In this document: positions 51,747 through 60,634 of the stretch, piece by piece
Numbering within the stretch: the first letter of the stretch is position 1
How the letters are laid out: the number at the start of each line of letters is the position of its first letter
DNA from: Pyropia yezoensis
Lineage: Eukaryota; Rhodophyta; Bangiophyceae; Bangiales; Bangiaceae
Direction of reading: 5' to 3'
Assembly (NCBI GenBank): GCA_009829735.1
Contig: CM020619.1
Location: 17,799,816 to 17,863,815 of the forward strand
DNA: 64,000 nucleotides
Position numbers and translations under genes: made by a program
The notes under the pieces: model-generated
The model's database searches: none
The model's input: only the letters and a program-made list of their open reading frames with translations
Told to the model about the DNA's origin: nothing

Positions 51747-54700
51747 ATGCCACATACGACGTCACTGCGGAAGGGTGGGCGAAAGCGAAGCCGTCGTGCC
51801 CCCCGTGGCGCCATCACTCTGCCTGCTTCTGGTCAGCCAGGTGCGTCCACTGGCCTGCCTGCCATCCCACCTGGCGAGTATGGCTTCCCATGGGGACCTC
51901 ACGCCTCTCCAGCTGGCCAGTACGGCATTGCGCCGGGGCCACACGCCTCTTCACCTGGTCCGTATGGCGTTCTTCCGGGGATTCACGCCTTCCCGCAAGG
52001 TTCCGGTGGTCCGTATGGCTTCTCAAATGGCCCGTATGGCTTCCCAGTTGGTCACGGTGGCCAAGTAGTTCACGGTGGCTCACCATGGACGCACACCCTG
52101 CCTCCTGGCCCGCATGGCCTCGTTCCTGGCGCACTCGCTGCCGCGTCGGGGCCGCACGCCTTCCCTCCTGGGCCGGGGATCTTCCCATTTGCCCCGCAAG
52201 GCTTTGTACCGTGGACCCACGCCCCTCCCCTGGGTCTGTACTATCGTCCGGATTTAGGAGGTCTTTCCCCTGGCCCGTGTGTCTGCAATGGCTTTCCGCC
52301 CAGCCTCCCAGCTGGTCCCCCCGGCACATTAGGTTGGGAGGTGTCTGACGGGAATGCGGGGGGGGCGGCGCACGGGGCTTGTTGTCGTCGCTCTGTAGGA
52401 GTACCCCCTACTGTGCGGCCTCCTGCTGCAGCAGGCGCCGGGAGCACTATGCTCAGAGGCACGCGGCCCCCAAGTGGGCGCGGCGGCGGTGACAACCGGC
52501 AAGGTGTGAGTGCAGCGGCCGGGGCCAGTAGCCGGGGAGGTGTGATGGGCGGCGGCGCCGTGGCCAGTGCCACGCCCACCCACGACGACGACAAGGAGAG
52601 CGGAGAAGAGGACGAGGACGCAGAAGCGCATCTGCTGGCCAGTGCCACGCCCACCCACGACGACGACAAGGAGAGCGGAGAAGAGGACGAGGACGCAGAA
52701 GCGCATCTGCTGGCCAGTGCCACGCCCACCCACGACGACGACAAGGAGAGCGGAGAAGAGGACGAGGACGCAGAAGCGCATCTGCTGGCCAGTGCCACGC
52801 CCACCCAGGACGACGACAAGGAGAGCGGAGAAGAGGACGAGGACGCAGAAGCGCGTCTGGAGCGGGCCATGACTGAATGGCTGGCCCAGCACGAAGACAA
52901 CACGACGGTCTCGGGTGTACAGCCCTCCACAGGTGGACGCCCGCCGACCGGCCCAAGAGCTGGGCGACGGTCCATTGAAGACGGTACAGGGAAACGGGTG
53001 CCCGCCGCGTCTGTCCCTGCGACGGCGTCCCCCGTCATCCTGGTGGGTGATTCGTCTACGACCTCCGCCTCATCGCCCGCATCTCCCCGCCAAGTGGAAG
53101 GGTCAACCACCACGTCTGCCTCGCGCTGGTCGTCGCCTTGTATGTCTGAAGACTCTTCGGGTGAGGAAATCGTCCCCGTCGGGCGGTCGCGCAAGCGACG
53201 ACTGCGGTGTGGCACCCGGTCGGACGCTGCGATTGTGGAAGAGGTCTCCCGCGGTGTGTTGGAAGCAAGGACAGGGAGCAAGTCCGCGCACGTTGGTGGT
53301 GTTGGTTGTGCGGAGGAAGAGGACGAGGACGTTGCTGGTGGCGGTGCCGACGACAGTACGGAAGGCCTGGGCGAGGACGACCTTTTGCAGCGGCGGGGTG
53401 TCGACTGGAGCGTCGTTGACAGCGGCGACGACGACAGTGGTGACGACGGTGACGACGACGGTCGTGACGCCCCCGGGGACGTTGGCAAGGCCCAGGCACC
53501 AAGTCCGTCAGGTCGCAGCACGGACGCCCGGCGCAGTGGAGGACTGCGCCTGTCCATCACGAGGTACAGCAAGAAGAATGGTGTGTTTGGGGAGATGCGC
53601 GTCCCGCTCCGCACCAAGACGACTGCCATGCGCAGTGACTGGGTCTCCCCCGTGAAAGATGACCCGCGGACAGCCCCTTGGGTGTCACTCGACGGCCAGG
53701 CGGACCGGTCGGGGCGTCACGCTTTCCCGCCCGGGGCGACCCGCTCCGAAAAACGAAAGTGGCGGAAGGTGATGCGGATGCTCAAGAAGGCGATGCCTAC
53801 GATTCTGGAAGAGGCCGCGCGTGCGGCGGCAGAAGGCGTGCTGCATCCTCAAACGGTGGCAACCGACCCGGCAGCCAGAAAGGTACGGTCGGAGGAGAGC
53901 AGGGCAAAGTTTGTCTATGTCTACGTCCATGTCAAGAAGGGAGGTTGCAAGACGTGCGTCAATGCGGTCTACTGTGGCAGGCGGTGCTACCTGGATACTA
54001 AGGTAATGACGACCGTCCAGGGTGCCTTCAACAACCGGGACATCGCGCACCACGAAGCTGTTGCTGGAGGCGACAACCCGACCCCGTTTGACATCCACTA
54101 TCGACGACACCCGAAAGCTTTTTGGCGGACAATCGTCTACTACTACACGGGCCCGGATGGGGACATTCCCATTCGCATGGCGGTCGCCGCGGTGGAGCGA
54201 GCCGTCTACCGGTTGCTGGAAGGACACGGCATAGCGGCACTCAACAACAATACGCCGTCGTTATCGGCTGTCCCGCTTGTCCCTATTGTTGGGGACACTG
54301 ACGAGTGGCGAAAGCTACGCGCCGAGCTGGTGGCGTACAAGGAGAAAAACGGGGATATGCGGATCGGTGACACTAAGGGGCGACTGGGCACCCGATTGCA
54401 CATCGTGCGGCTCCAGCGTGGACTTGGTGACCCGGCGGAGGAGCAGTGGCTCACCGACCAGGACTTTGAGTGGGAGGCGGACCGTGCAAGTCGTGCAGAG
54501 CGAGCCCTGCATGCGCGGCAAGGGCCTCTCGTCAAGGACATGATCGCGTGGCTGGAGAACCACGGAGGTGAACTGCCCATGTCGTTCACACCGAGGCCCA
54601 GCAACAAAAGACTTCGGGGCGACGAACTGGAGTCGAGGAGGGTAGCGGCCCGTTTGTACAACAGGTGGACCAACATGATCCGGACCTACGGGGGCGTGTC

Positions 54701-54785
54701 CCTCGATCATGCGAAACGCGTCAATGCGGCGTTTTTGCGTGGGCGGGGGTGTCCTTCCTGGCGTGGGCGGGGGTGTCCTTCCTGA
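51747..54785 (+). CDS. Large acidic-repeat protein with helicase-associated-like region
   Basis: Encodes 1012 residues from ATG 51747 (MPHTTSLRKGGRKRSRR; basic start). Residues about 30-190 are degenerate G/P/Y/F repeats of the form FPPGPHG. Residues about 273-372 are four near-identical 25-residue acidic units (ASATPTHDDDKESGEEDED core). More acidic Ser-rich sequence follows, with basic nuclear-signal-like SRKRRLR. The last ~400 residues are globular: a helical basic segment (SEKRKWRKVMRMLKKAMP), a Cys-containing part (KKGGCKTCVNAVYCGRRCY) and a W...L..Y...G...LG...R..W stretch at about 852-912 resembling the algal helicase-associated domain. No catalytic motif is seen. Probably nuclear (inference). 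Confidence 0.55.
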   Translation: MPHTTSLRKGGRKRSRRAPRGAITLPASGQPGASTGLPAIPPGEYGFPWGPHASPAGQYGIAPGPHASSPGPYGVLPGIHAFPQGSGGPYGFSNGPYGFPVGHGGQVVHGGSPWTHTLPPGPHGLVPGALAAASGPHAFPPGPGIFPFAPQGFVPWTHAPPLGLYYRPDLGGLSPGPCVCNGFPPSLPAGPPGTLGWEVSDGNAGGAAHGACCRRSVGVPPTVRPPAAAGAGSTMLRGTRPPSGRGGGDNRQGVSAAAGASSRGGVMGGGAVASATPTHDDDKESGEEDEDAEAHLLASATPTHDDDKESGEEDEDAEAHLLASATPTHDDDKESGEEDEDAEAHLLASATPTQDDDKESGEEDEDAEARLERAMTEWLAQHEDNTTVSGVQPSTGGRPPTGPRAGRRSIEDGTGKRVPAASVPATASPVILVGDSSTTSASSPASPRQVEGSTTTSASRWSSPCMSEDSSGEEIVPVGRSRKRRLRCGTRSDAAIVEEVSRGVLEARTGSKSAHVGGVGCAEEEDEDVAGGGADDSTEGLGEDDLLQRRGVDWSVVDSGDDDSGDDGDDDGRDAPGDVGKAQAPSPSGRSTDARRSGGLRLSITRYSKKNGVFGEMRVPLRTKTTAMRSDWVSPVKDDPRTAPWVSLDGQADRSGRHAFPPGATRSEKRKWRKVMRMLKKAMPTILEEAARAAAEGVLHPQTVATDPAARKVRSEESRAKFVYVYVHVKKGGCKTCVNAVYCGRRCYLDTKVMTTVQGAFNNRDIAHHEAVAGGDNPTPFDIHYRRHPKAFWRTIVYYYTGPDGDIPIRMAVAAVERAVYRLLEGHGIAALNNNTPSLSAVPLVPIVGDTDEWRKLRAELVAYKEKNGDMRIGDTKGRLGTRLHIVRLQRGLGDPAEEQWLTDQDFEWEADRASRAERALHARQGPLVKDMIAWLENHGGELPMSFTPRPSNKRLRGDELESRRVAARLYNRWTNMIRTYGGVSLDHAKRVNAAFLRGRGCPSWRGRGCPS
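52562..52861 (+). repeat. Coding 75-bp tandem repeat, four copies
   Basis: Units start at 52562, 52637, 52712 and 52787. The first three are essentially identical and the fourth differs slightly. Each encodes 25 residues of an acidic repeat and keeps the frame. Confidence 0.9.
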
Positions 54786-54941
54786 CAGGGTGATGGACGG
54801 CGTGTCGTTCGTGCCCAGGGCAGCCGAGGCCACCACAACGTCTCATCGCATTAGTATGTCTTCAACATTTGTGACAAGACCTACTTGGGGGCGGTGTGGT
54901 CGACGGGCATTACGGTTAGTGGCAGTGGCCCTAGGGAACTA
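54786..54941. other. Spacer after the large ORF
   Basis: Short non-coding stretch. A 24-bp tandem duplication (GCGTGGGCGGGGGTGTCCTT type) ends the preceding ORF. CTA at 54939-54941 is the proposed right-hand target duplicate. Confidence 0.3.
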
Positions 54942-55046
54942 GGGGCGGCAGAAGCAGGGTGCCCAGCCGGGGAGCGGGTGCGCGCCGAGGCGGACATCCT
55001 CCGCGCCATGGCCTTTCGGGCGCGCAAGGCGGCAGACGCGCTCTGA
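54942..55046 (+). CDS. C-terminal exon remnant of secreted protein
   Basis: In-frame with the CTA at 54939, this encodes 34 residues (GAAEAGCPAGERVRAEA start, RARKAADAL end) and then TGA. The Ala/Glu/Arg-rich helical style matches the interrupted exon at 23104, and its phase fits that exon's last codon. There is no start or acceptor of its own, so it is either the displaced 3' half of that exon or the tail of a paralogue. Confidence 0.35.
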   Translation, partial: GAAEAGCPAGERVRAEADILRAMAFRARKAADAL

Positions 55047-55370
55047 GGGGCAGGGGGGGCGTGGACAGTGGGGGTGGAGGCGGAGGTGGAGGTGAGGTGG
55101 GGGGGGGGGGGGGTGGGCATGGAGGTGTACGTATGAGCCTATTTAATTGATGCTGTGGGGTGGGGGTTGCGGGGAGCGATGTCAAGAAAAAAAGACAGAG
55201 AAGAGGAACAGATCAAACCCAAACACAAGCCAGGGCACACGCCTAGTTAAGGTGTGCAGCCTGGGTTTCTTTACACTAGCCTTTTCAAAGAAACGTGCAG
55301 CCCTGTGAGTGGCTGAGAAGAACATTGGGGTTTTTTCATGACCCCAATTTTCACCCCACGTCACAGAGGC
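55047..55370. other. G-rich DNA then A/T-richer spacer
   Basis: 55047-55115 returns to the poly-G composition of 17-23 kb. 55180-55370 is richer in A/T and contains a hairpin with ATTGGGGT/ACCCCAAT arms (about 55324-55350). No gene. Confidence 0.4.
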
Positions 55371-55378
55371 CGTGAGGG
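55371..55378 (+). repeat. 8-bp target duplication, left of hAT
   Basis: CGTGAGGG, exactly repeated at 59040-59047. Eight base pairs is the hAT hallmark. Confidence 0.95.
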
Positions 55379-55837
55379 CAGGGTTGCAAGATTTTAAAAA
55401 TATACTCTGAGGCCGTAAAATATAGTATAAGTATAGTGTAATATATGCATAAATATGCTAATCATCAGTGAACTATTTTGCCACGTTGACAAGCACGTGT
55501 CCAGATAGTCGACGGTCCTGAATCATCCCGACCGGAGGTCAGATGCTGAGCACGTATCTGTGCCGGCCGTCTGCCAGGTCACGCATTCCAAGCCAAGCGT
55601 CTGGTGACCACAACGCGAGCGCCTCGCCTTTGACGGTTGACGTTTCAAGCCCTCCATGGCCTGTGCTGGCGCGGACGACAGGTCTGTGACAGTTGCAGTC
55701 CCAGGAGCCGTCGGAGGCATCCAATGACGCGATCACTCGAGCAGGGCCGATGCCGCCGCCGGTACGCACAGAGGGAGCTCCTGCCAAGTCACTTCGAAAC
55801 AGTAGCAGCGGGCCTTCCCTGGCGGCCAGATGACAGT

Positions 55838-55941
55838 GCAACTGCCCCCCCCCCCACGCCACTCACGACGAGGCCGGCGGCCTGGAACCGAGCTACCTTG
55901 CTGGGGGCGCCGCGCGCACTCGGGCGGCTGGCAGGCGGCGG
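55838..55941 (+). repeat. hAT subterminal inverted repeat, left
   Basis: About 100 bp nearly identical to the reverse complement of 58553-58653, lying just before the transposase gene. May bind transposase or form transcript hairpins (inference). Confidence 0.8.
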
Positions 55942-56019
55942 GCCCCAACTGGTCGGCGCGCACGACAACCAGGGCGTCGACTGACGCAGGCGACAAGCAC
56001 CGGCGTCTCCAGCTTCCAG

Positions 56020-58179
56020 ATGGGCGCGCCGCGTGACCCCGTGTGGGAGCACACGGTGGGGGCTAGCAAGGCGCAGTATGTCAAATGTGTGTTTTGTGGC
56101 AGGGAGATGTTTCGAAACCCAACGTGGGTGAAGAAGCATATCGTAGGCAAGACGTGCAAGCCGCCACGGAGCGTCAAGATCCTCTTGCTGAAGCGCATTG
56201 TGGAGAAGATGTGCAGTGGAGATGCTGCAGAGTACGCGGCGGAGCTGGCATCGCTGGAGGCAGACGGGGACGGGGCCGCTGTGAGGCTGCGGGCGGCAGC
56301 CGCCTCTGCCTCAACCTCCACGGGCACCGGCGAAACGGGCACCCTCGACAACTTTGTGCGCACCATGTCTTCAAAGAATTCCACTGCCATTGACGTGAAG
56401 TGTGCGCGGTGGATCTTCCGTAGGGCAATGCCGCTCAACACGACCGCCATGCCTGAGTTCATCGACTTCATTCGGGCGCTAAACCCCGCCTACGCTCCCC
56501 CGTCGCGCTACTCCCTCTCGGGCCCTCTGCTGGAGAAGGAGTTCAAGCAGCAAACGCAGGTGGTCAACATGTTTGTGCGCCGCAGCATTGCGGACGGTGA
56601 CATTGTGCTGGGCGGCGACGGGTGGACGGACCGCCTCAACAACAGCATCTACAACGTCATGCTGTTCACTCCTGAGCCAGTGTACGCCGAGACCAAGGTG
56701 TGGGGGGAGAGCAAGCACACGGCGGAGAACACGGCGCGCTTCTTCATAGAGCGCATCGAGTCGCTGGGAGCGCGCAACGTGTGCGCCTTTGTGTCCGACA
56801 CCGAGTCCAAGATGAAGGCGGTGTGGGACATGCTCAAGGAGCGCTACCCCTGGCTGTTGATCATCCCTTGCGGCGCCCACTGCCTGGACCTATTGCACGG
56901 GGACATTGCCAAGCATCCGGACATCGCGCGCGCCCTCGCATTTTGCAACTCGATGGTCCAGTACTGGAAGACGCGCGCCTTCCCCAAGTCGGTGCTGGAG
57001 CGGTGTCAAGTCGCCGAGTACGAGAAGAGGGTGCAGCTGCAGAGGCCGAACAGCACCAGGTGGAGCTCCCAGGTGACGGCGGCTAGCGTGCTTCTACAGA
57101 CGCAAGGTGCCATGGAGAAGGCGGTTGTGGACGCCGCCTTCAAGAACGAGTGCATCAACTCGGGAACCGCAGAGCAACGCAAGGCGGCGGCAGACGCTAC
57201 CCGCGCGGTCAAGGACGAGGCAAACTGGGAGCTACTAGACATGGTGGTAAAGCTGCTAGGGCCTCTCAAGCTGGCGTTAGACAACGCCCAGAGCAACGGT
57301 CGGGGCTTGGGGAAGGTGCGCTCAGCGATGTTCCGCTTGCAACAGCACTTCACCTCTTTTGAGTACCCGCAGTCCTCTGCGCGCACAATGCTGCGGCAGC
57401 ACGTCATCAAGTGCTTCCTAGAGCGCAAGAGCTATGCCCTGTGCGCTGTGCACTCGCTGGCGTACGTGCTGGACCCGCGATATGCCGACCATCCGGCGCA
57501 GCCGGACACCCCCGAGCTGGCTGAGGCGCTGGACCTTCTCTGCAGCATGGCTGCAGCGCACGACATCAAGCTGGCCATCGCCTTCCACAACATCAAGAAC
57601 GAGGTCGACCTACCAGCCAACTACTCGACGGCAACGGCTGACAGCATCATGGGCGAGTACACCGGCTTCAAAGCCAAGTCGGTCGGCCACTTCGTGCTGC
57701 CAAGCGTGTGGCAGGCGGGCACCGTCAACGACCCGCTGGCGTGGTGGAAGCTGTGGGGAACGTGCGTCCCCCATCTGCAGGCGGTGGCCATCAAGGTCAT
57801 GAAGCTTCCCGTCGGATTTGCGGCTGGAGAGCGGTCGTTTTCAAACGCGGCAAACATCCAGAGCAAGCTGCGATCGAGGCTCTCGTACGATCGACTACAC
57901 AAGCTCCTTTTTGTCTACTTCAACAGCCGCTCCTTGCCGCAGATGCCGCCTGGCATGGGTCCTGACACGGAGGCGGCGCAGGTCTTCGGGTCCGGTTCCG
58001 TCCAGCTGGATGGCGTCCACGACGGCGATGCGTTTGATGAGGACGAGGTGGACATGGGCAATGCCCTCAACGAGTTTGCTCGCGAGATGGAAGCAGGCCA
58101 TGACGATGGGTCTACTCCCGACGACCGAGAAGCAGATGATAGCTCGCTGCGCATGACACAGGAATCAACCTCCCTGTGA
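56020..58179 (+). CDS. hAT transposase
   Basis: Encodes 719 residues from ATG 56020. BED-type zinc finger at residues about 20-47 (CVFCGREMF then HIVGKTC). The DUF659/RNase H-like core has catalytic D200 in GDGWTD and D260 in VSDTESKM, followed by the family's C284-x2-H287 (CGAHCLDLL). The third acid E604 lies in AGERSFSNA at the start of the C-terminal hAT dimerisation region (LPVGFAAGERSFS to KLLFVYFNSR, about 596-635). A long acidic tail follows. All three catalytic acids are present and no stop interrupts the frame, so it is probably functional. It cuts at the transposon ends and makes the 8-bp staggered insertion seen here. Confidence 0.94.
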   Translation: MGAPRDPVWEHTVGASKAQYVKCVFCGREMFRNPTWVKKHIVGKTCKPPRSVKILLLKRIVEKMCSGDAAEYAAELASLEADGDGAAVRLRAAAASASTSTGTGETGTLDNFVRTMSSKNSTAIDVKCARWIFRRAMPLNTTAMPEFIDFIRALNPAYAPPSRYSLSGPLLEKEFKQQTQVVNMFVRRSIADGDIVLGGDGWTDRLNNSIYNVMLFTPEPVYAETKVWGESKHTAENTARFFIERIESLGARNVCAFVSDTESKMKAVWDMLKERYPWLLIIPCGAHCLDLLHGDIAKHPDIARALAFCNSMVQYWKTRAFPKSVLERCQVAEYEKRVQLQRPNSTRWSSQVTAASVLLQTQGAMEKAVVDAAFKNECINSGTAEQRKAAADATRAVKDEANWELLDMVVKLLGPLKLALDNAQSNGRGLGKVRSAMFRLQQHFTSFEYPQSSARTMLRQHVIKCFLERKSYALCAVHSLAYVLDPRYADHPAQPDTPELAEALDLLCSMAAAHDIKLAIAFHNIKNEVDLPANYSTATADSIMGEYTGFKAKSVGHFVLPSVWQAGTVNDPLAWWKLWGTCVPHLQAVAIKVMKLPVGFAAGERSFSNAANIQSKLRSRLSYDRLHKLLFVYFNSRSLPQMPPGMGPDTEAAQVFGSGSVQLDGVHDGDAFDEDEVDMGNALNEFAREMEAGHDDGSTPDDREADDSSLRMTQESTSL

Positions 58180-58364
58180 CAGTGCTCCTACACACTCTTT
58201 CTGTGGTACTTCTGCTTCCCTTTTTTCGTCGTAGCAGTAGCATCCAAAAGACTTTGTCGTTTCACACTCGCACCATAGCAACTGACAACGCTGGGAAACA
58301 AAAAAAGCGAACACATGCCCAGACTCGGCCAGCTAGCTCAGGTCCAGGGCGCCTGCCAAGCGTT

Positions 58365-58830
58365 GAGTGGCGCGGGGGGGGGGGCAGCTGCGCTCCCGTC
58401 CAGCCGCCAGCGTTGGCTCGCCGCCGCCGTCCAGATGGGCGGGGTCGCGGCGGCCAGGCACGTGGTGGGTGTCGTCGGGGGTGCGCCCGCCCCGCCGCCG
58501 TCCAGCCGCCACGGCGGGCTTGCCGCCCCCGACCCAGGCGGGGTGGGGGCCGCGCCGCCTGCCAGCCGCCCGAGTGCGCGCGGCGCCCCCAGCAAGGTAG
58601 CTCGGTTCCAGGCCGCCGGCCTCGTCGTGAGTGGCGTGGGGGGGGGGGCAGCTGCGCTCCCGTCCAGCCGCCAGCGTTGGCTCGCCGCCGCCGTCCAGAT
58701 AGGCGGGGTCGCGGCGGCCAGGCACGTGGTGGGTGTCGTCGGGGGTGCGCCCGCCCCGCCGCCGTCCAGCCGCCACGGCGGGCTTGCCGCCCCCGACCCA
58801 GGCGGGGTGGGGGCCGCGCCGCCTGCCCGC
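58365..58830 (+). repeat. Tandem duplication, ~265-bp period, in hAT 3' flank
   Basis: Two copies of a GC-rich block, beginning near 58365 and 58629, identical over about 190 bp. The spacer between them contains the right subterminal inverted repeat (58553-58653). Confidence 0.8.
58553..58653 (-). repeat. hAT subterminal inverted repeat, right
   Basis: Inverse partner of 55838-55941. Confidence 0.8.
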
Positions 58831-59039
58831 CTGCCGCGTAGTCCAATCTGGCTTGTGATCTCGGTCGCGGCTGGTCTACGGCAGATTTGGTGCAGTCGTG
58901 GTGGTCGGAAAGCTTGATACGTGTGGCAAAAAAGTGCCCACACGTGGCATTAATTATGATAGGCCATGTTCTGGAGCCCTATATTTATGTATAATTTACT
59001 CGTTTCTTTCAACGTTAAAATTTACTCCTCGCAACCCTG

Positions 59040-59047
59040 CGTGAGGG
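59040..59047 (+). repeat. 8-bp target duplication, right of hAT
   Basis: CGTGAGGG, an exact copy of 55371-55378. Confidence 0.95.
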
Positions 59048-60634
59048 ACGGTCGGGCGCAACCCCGGTGACGCGGCCACCCGGATCTTGCGCATGAGTGT
59101 GTCCCCGCGAGTGAATCTACCCAACCCCTTGCACGACATTTCCACCCCTCCCCCCCCTCCCGTCGCCTTGACGCCTCCCCCTTCAACCCCCCCCCGGCCG
59201 GGGTCTGAAGGTGACAGCCCTTCCCCCATCAATAACTCCATTCCTGTCGCTGTTACCCCGGGCATTCTCAGACATCTCTAAGATGCCCCGGGGAAGCGTC
59301 TGCAGGTGTACTGTGAGGGTCGAAAAGCCTCCGAGATGCAGAGGACAGTACATCCGCCACAGGTGGTAAAGTCACAGTCATGGGGGGACTGCACCCTCCC
59401 CGAGACGTGAAAAGACGCCCCCTGCGCCGGGCCCACCCCTGTTTGACCTCGCCAACCCCGGGTGTGGCGGGTAGTGAGCCTTTGGGGGGTGCGCCTGGCG
59501 AGGGTGGTGGCCTTTGGGCGCTGTGCGAGGGGATGAGGTGGGGTGGGTGGCACTTCACCAAGGTGTGGTGTTTCGTTCCGGCACCCGTTCTTCGAGGAAC
59601 GGTTGACGCTCCACTATGCATTCTTTTCTAATCTTTTCTATTCTCACCTGCCCCACACGGCCGCGACAACGGGTGCAGGTGAAAACGTGTACATTCTTCA
59701 ACTTCCTGTGGCCCAAAGGAAGAAAAAGACCTGACATCTCGCTCTTGAGCCAATGCGGTGACAGAATTGCCTCTCAGGGCGATCGAATTGATCTTCGTCG
59801 GCCAATGAGGAGACGAGGGAGTCTGTGATACCCAGGCTGCACAAAAAACGCCCTCTTAACTAGGCGTGGGCATGGGCGGAGCGGGGGGGGGCCAGCCGAC
59901 CGACCGCAGTGGCCAGCGCAGGGCGGCCACAGCGGCGGGGTGCCAGAGCCCATTGCCAGCGCCGCGGCGAGATCTCTCGAGAGGAGGGGGGTGGGGGGGG
60001 GGGGATGCGCCCGCACCGGCGGTCGTCCCGCGCCACCGCCACGGCCGGGACGCAGGTGGAGTAGAGTAGTCATGGGGGGGGCGGTGGGTCTTCTGCCCTC
60101 AGGGCCCCCCCCCCCCCCCCCCCCGGGCGTCCACGCTGTGGAAGAGAAGCCGGCGGGGAGGGGCGGCGGGTGGGGCGCCCAGTGCCGCGGCGCGCGCCGC
60201 TGCCAGGGTCACCCCCCCCACCCACCACCGGCCGGCCGTCGGCCGTGCGGGTGTCTGGCACCCCCCTTGACGGGCCTGCCATGGCCACTGGCGGCCCGCC
60301 GGCGCCCTGCGCCTACCCGCGCCAGCGGTGGCGGCGGCCCCCCGTCGGCAGCCGCCGCGGCAGGGGCGACGGCGGTCGCCGCCCCCCGACCACCCCCGCG
60401 CGTCCCTGCTGGGGGTGGCTGGCGGCACACGCCGTCGGTGGCGCCATGCCCACCCCCCCCCCACTGCCCTCACCGCCAACCGCGCCCTATATGTTTAATA
60501 CGACGCGCCCCGTCCATGACATGGACGGTACCACCGCAGTACATTGGCTGGGGTGTGGGAGAAGGACAATGGCAATGTGCATGTCATGCAGTTCACGGGC
60601 ACAGACACATGCTTATTTTCTGAAACACTATCCT
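59048..60634. other. Intergenic DNA
   Basis: No supported gene. An imperfect hairpin with CCCCGGGCAT arms is at about 59256-59298. From 59880 on the sequence is GC-rich with C and G tracts. Open frames here are low-complexity. Confidence 0.4.

Larger units (their letters stand above)
23260..54941. mobile_element. Candidate ~31.7-kb insertion carrying many genes
   Basis: Boundaries rest on three points. A secreted-protein exon is cut at 23259 and an in-frame remainder starts at 54942. The triplet CTA sits at both junctions like a 3-bp target duplication. The poly-G-rich composition of 16.7-23.2 kb resumes at about 55047. Inside, four genes share one upstream repeat module. No terminal inverted repeat is visible and no transposase is identified, so origin as a mobile element is a hypothesis; the alternative is ordinary chromosomal DNA between two members of one gene family. 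Confidence 0.3.
55379..59039 (+). mobile_element. Complete hAT DNA transposon (3,661 bp)
   Basis: The ends are CAGGGTTGCAAG on the left and the inverse of CAGGGTTGCGAG on the right (11 of 12 match), flanked by a perfect 8-bp direct repeat. One intact transposase frame fills the centre. The flanks hold inverted subterminal repeats and a tandem duplication. Intact ends, duplication and coding frame mean a recent, possibly autonomous insertion. Confidence 0.95.

Noticed and set aside
23260-54941. Integrated giant virus
   Set aside because: No major capsid, packaging ATPase, family B polymerase or other virus hallmark was seen; the helicase is of the cellular Sen1 type.
23260-54941. Terminal inverted repeats for the proposed large insertion
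   Set aside because: The first and last 30 bases at the CTA junctions show no credible inverted match, so no such feature is annotated.
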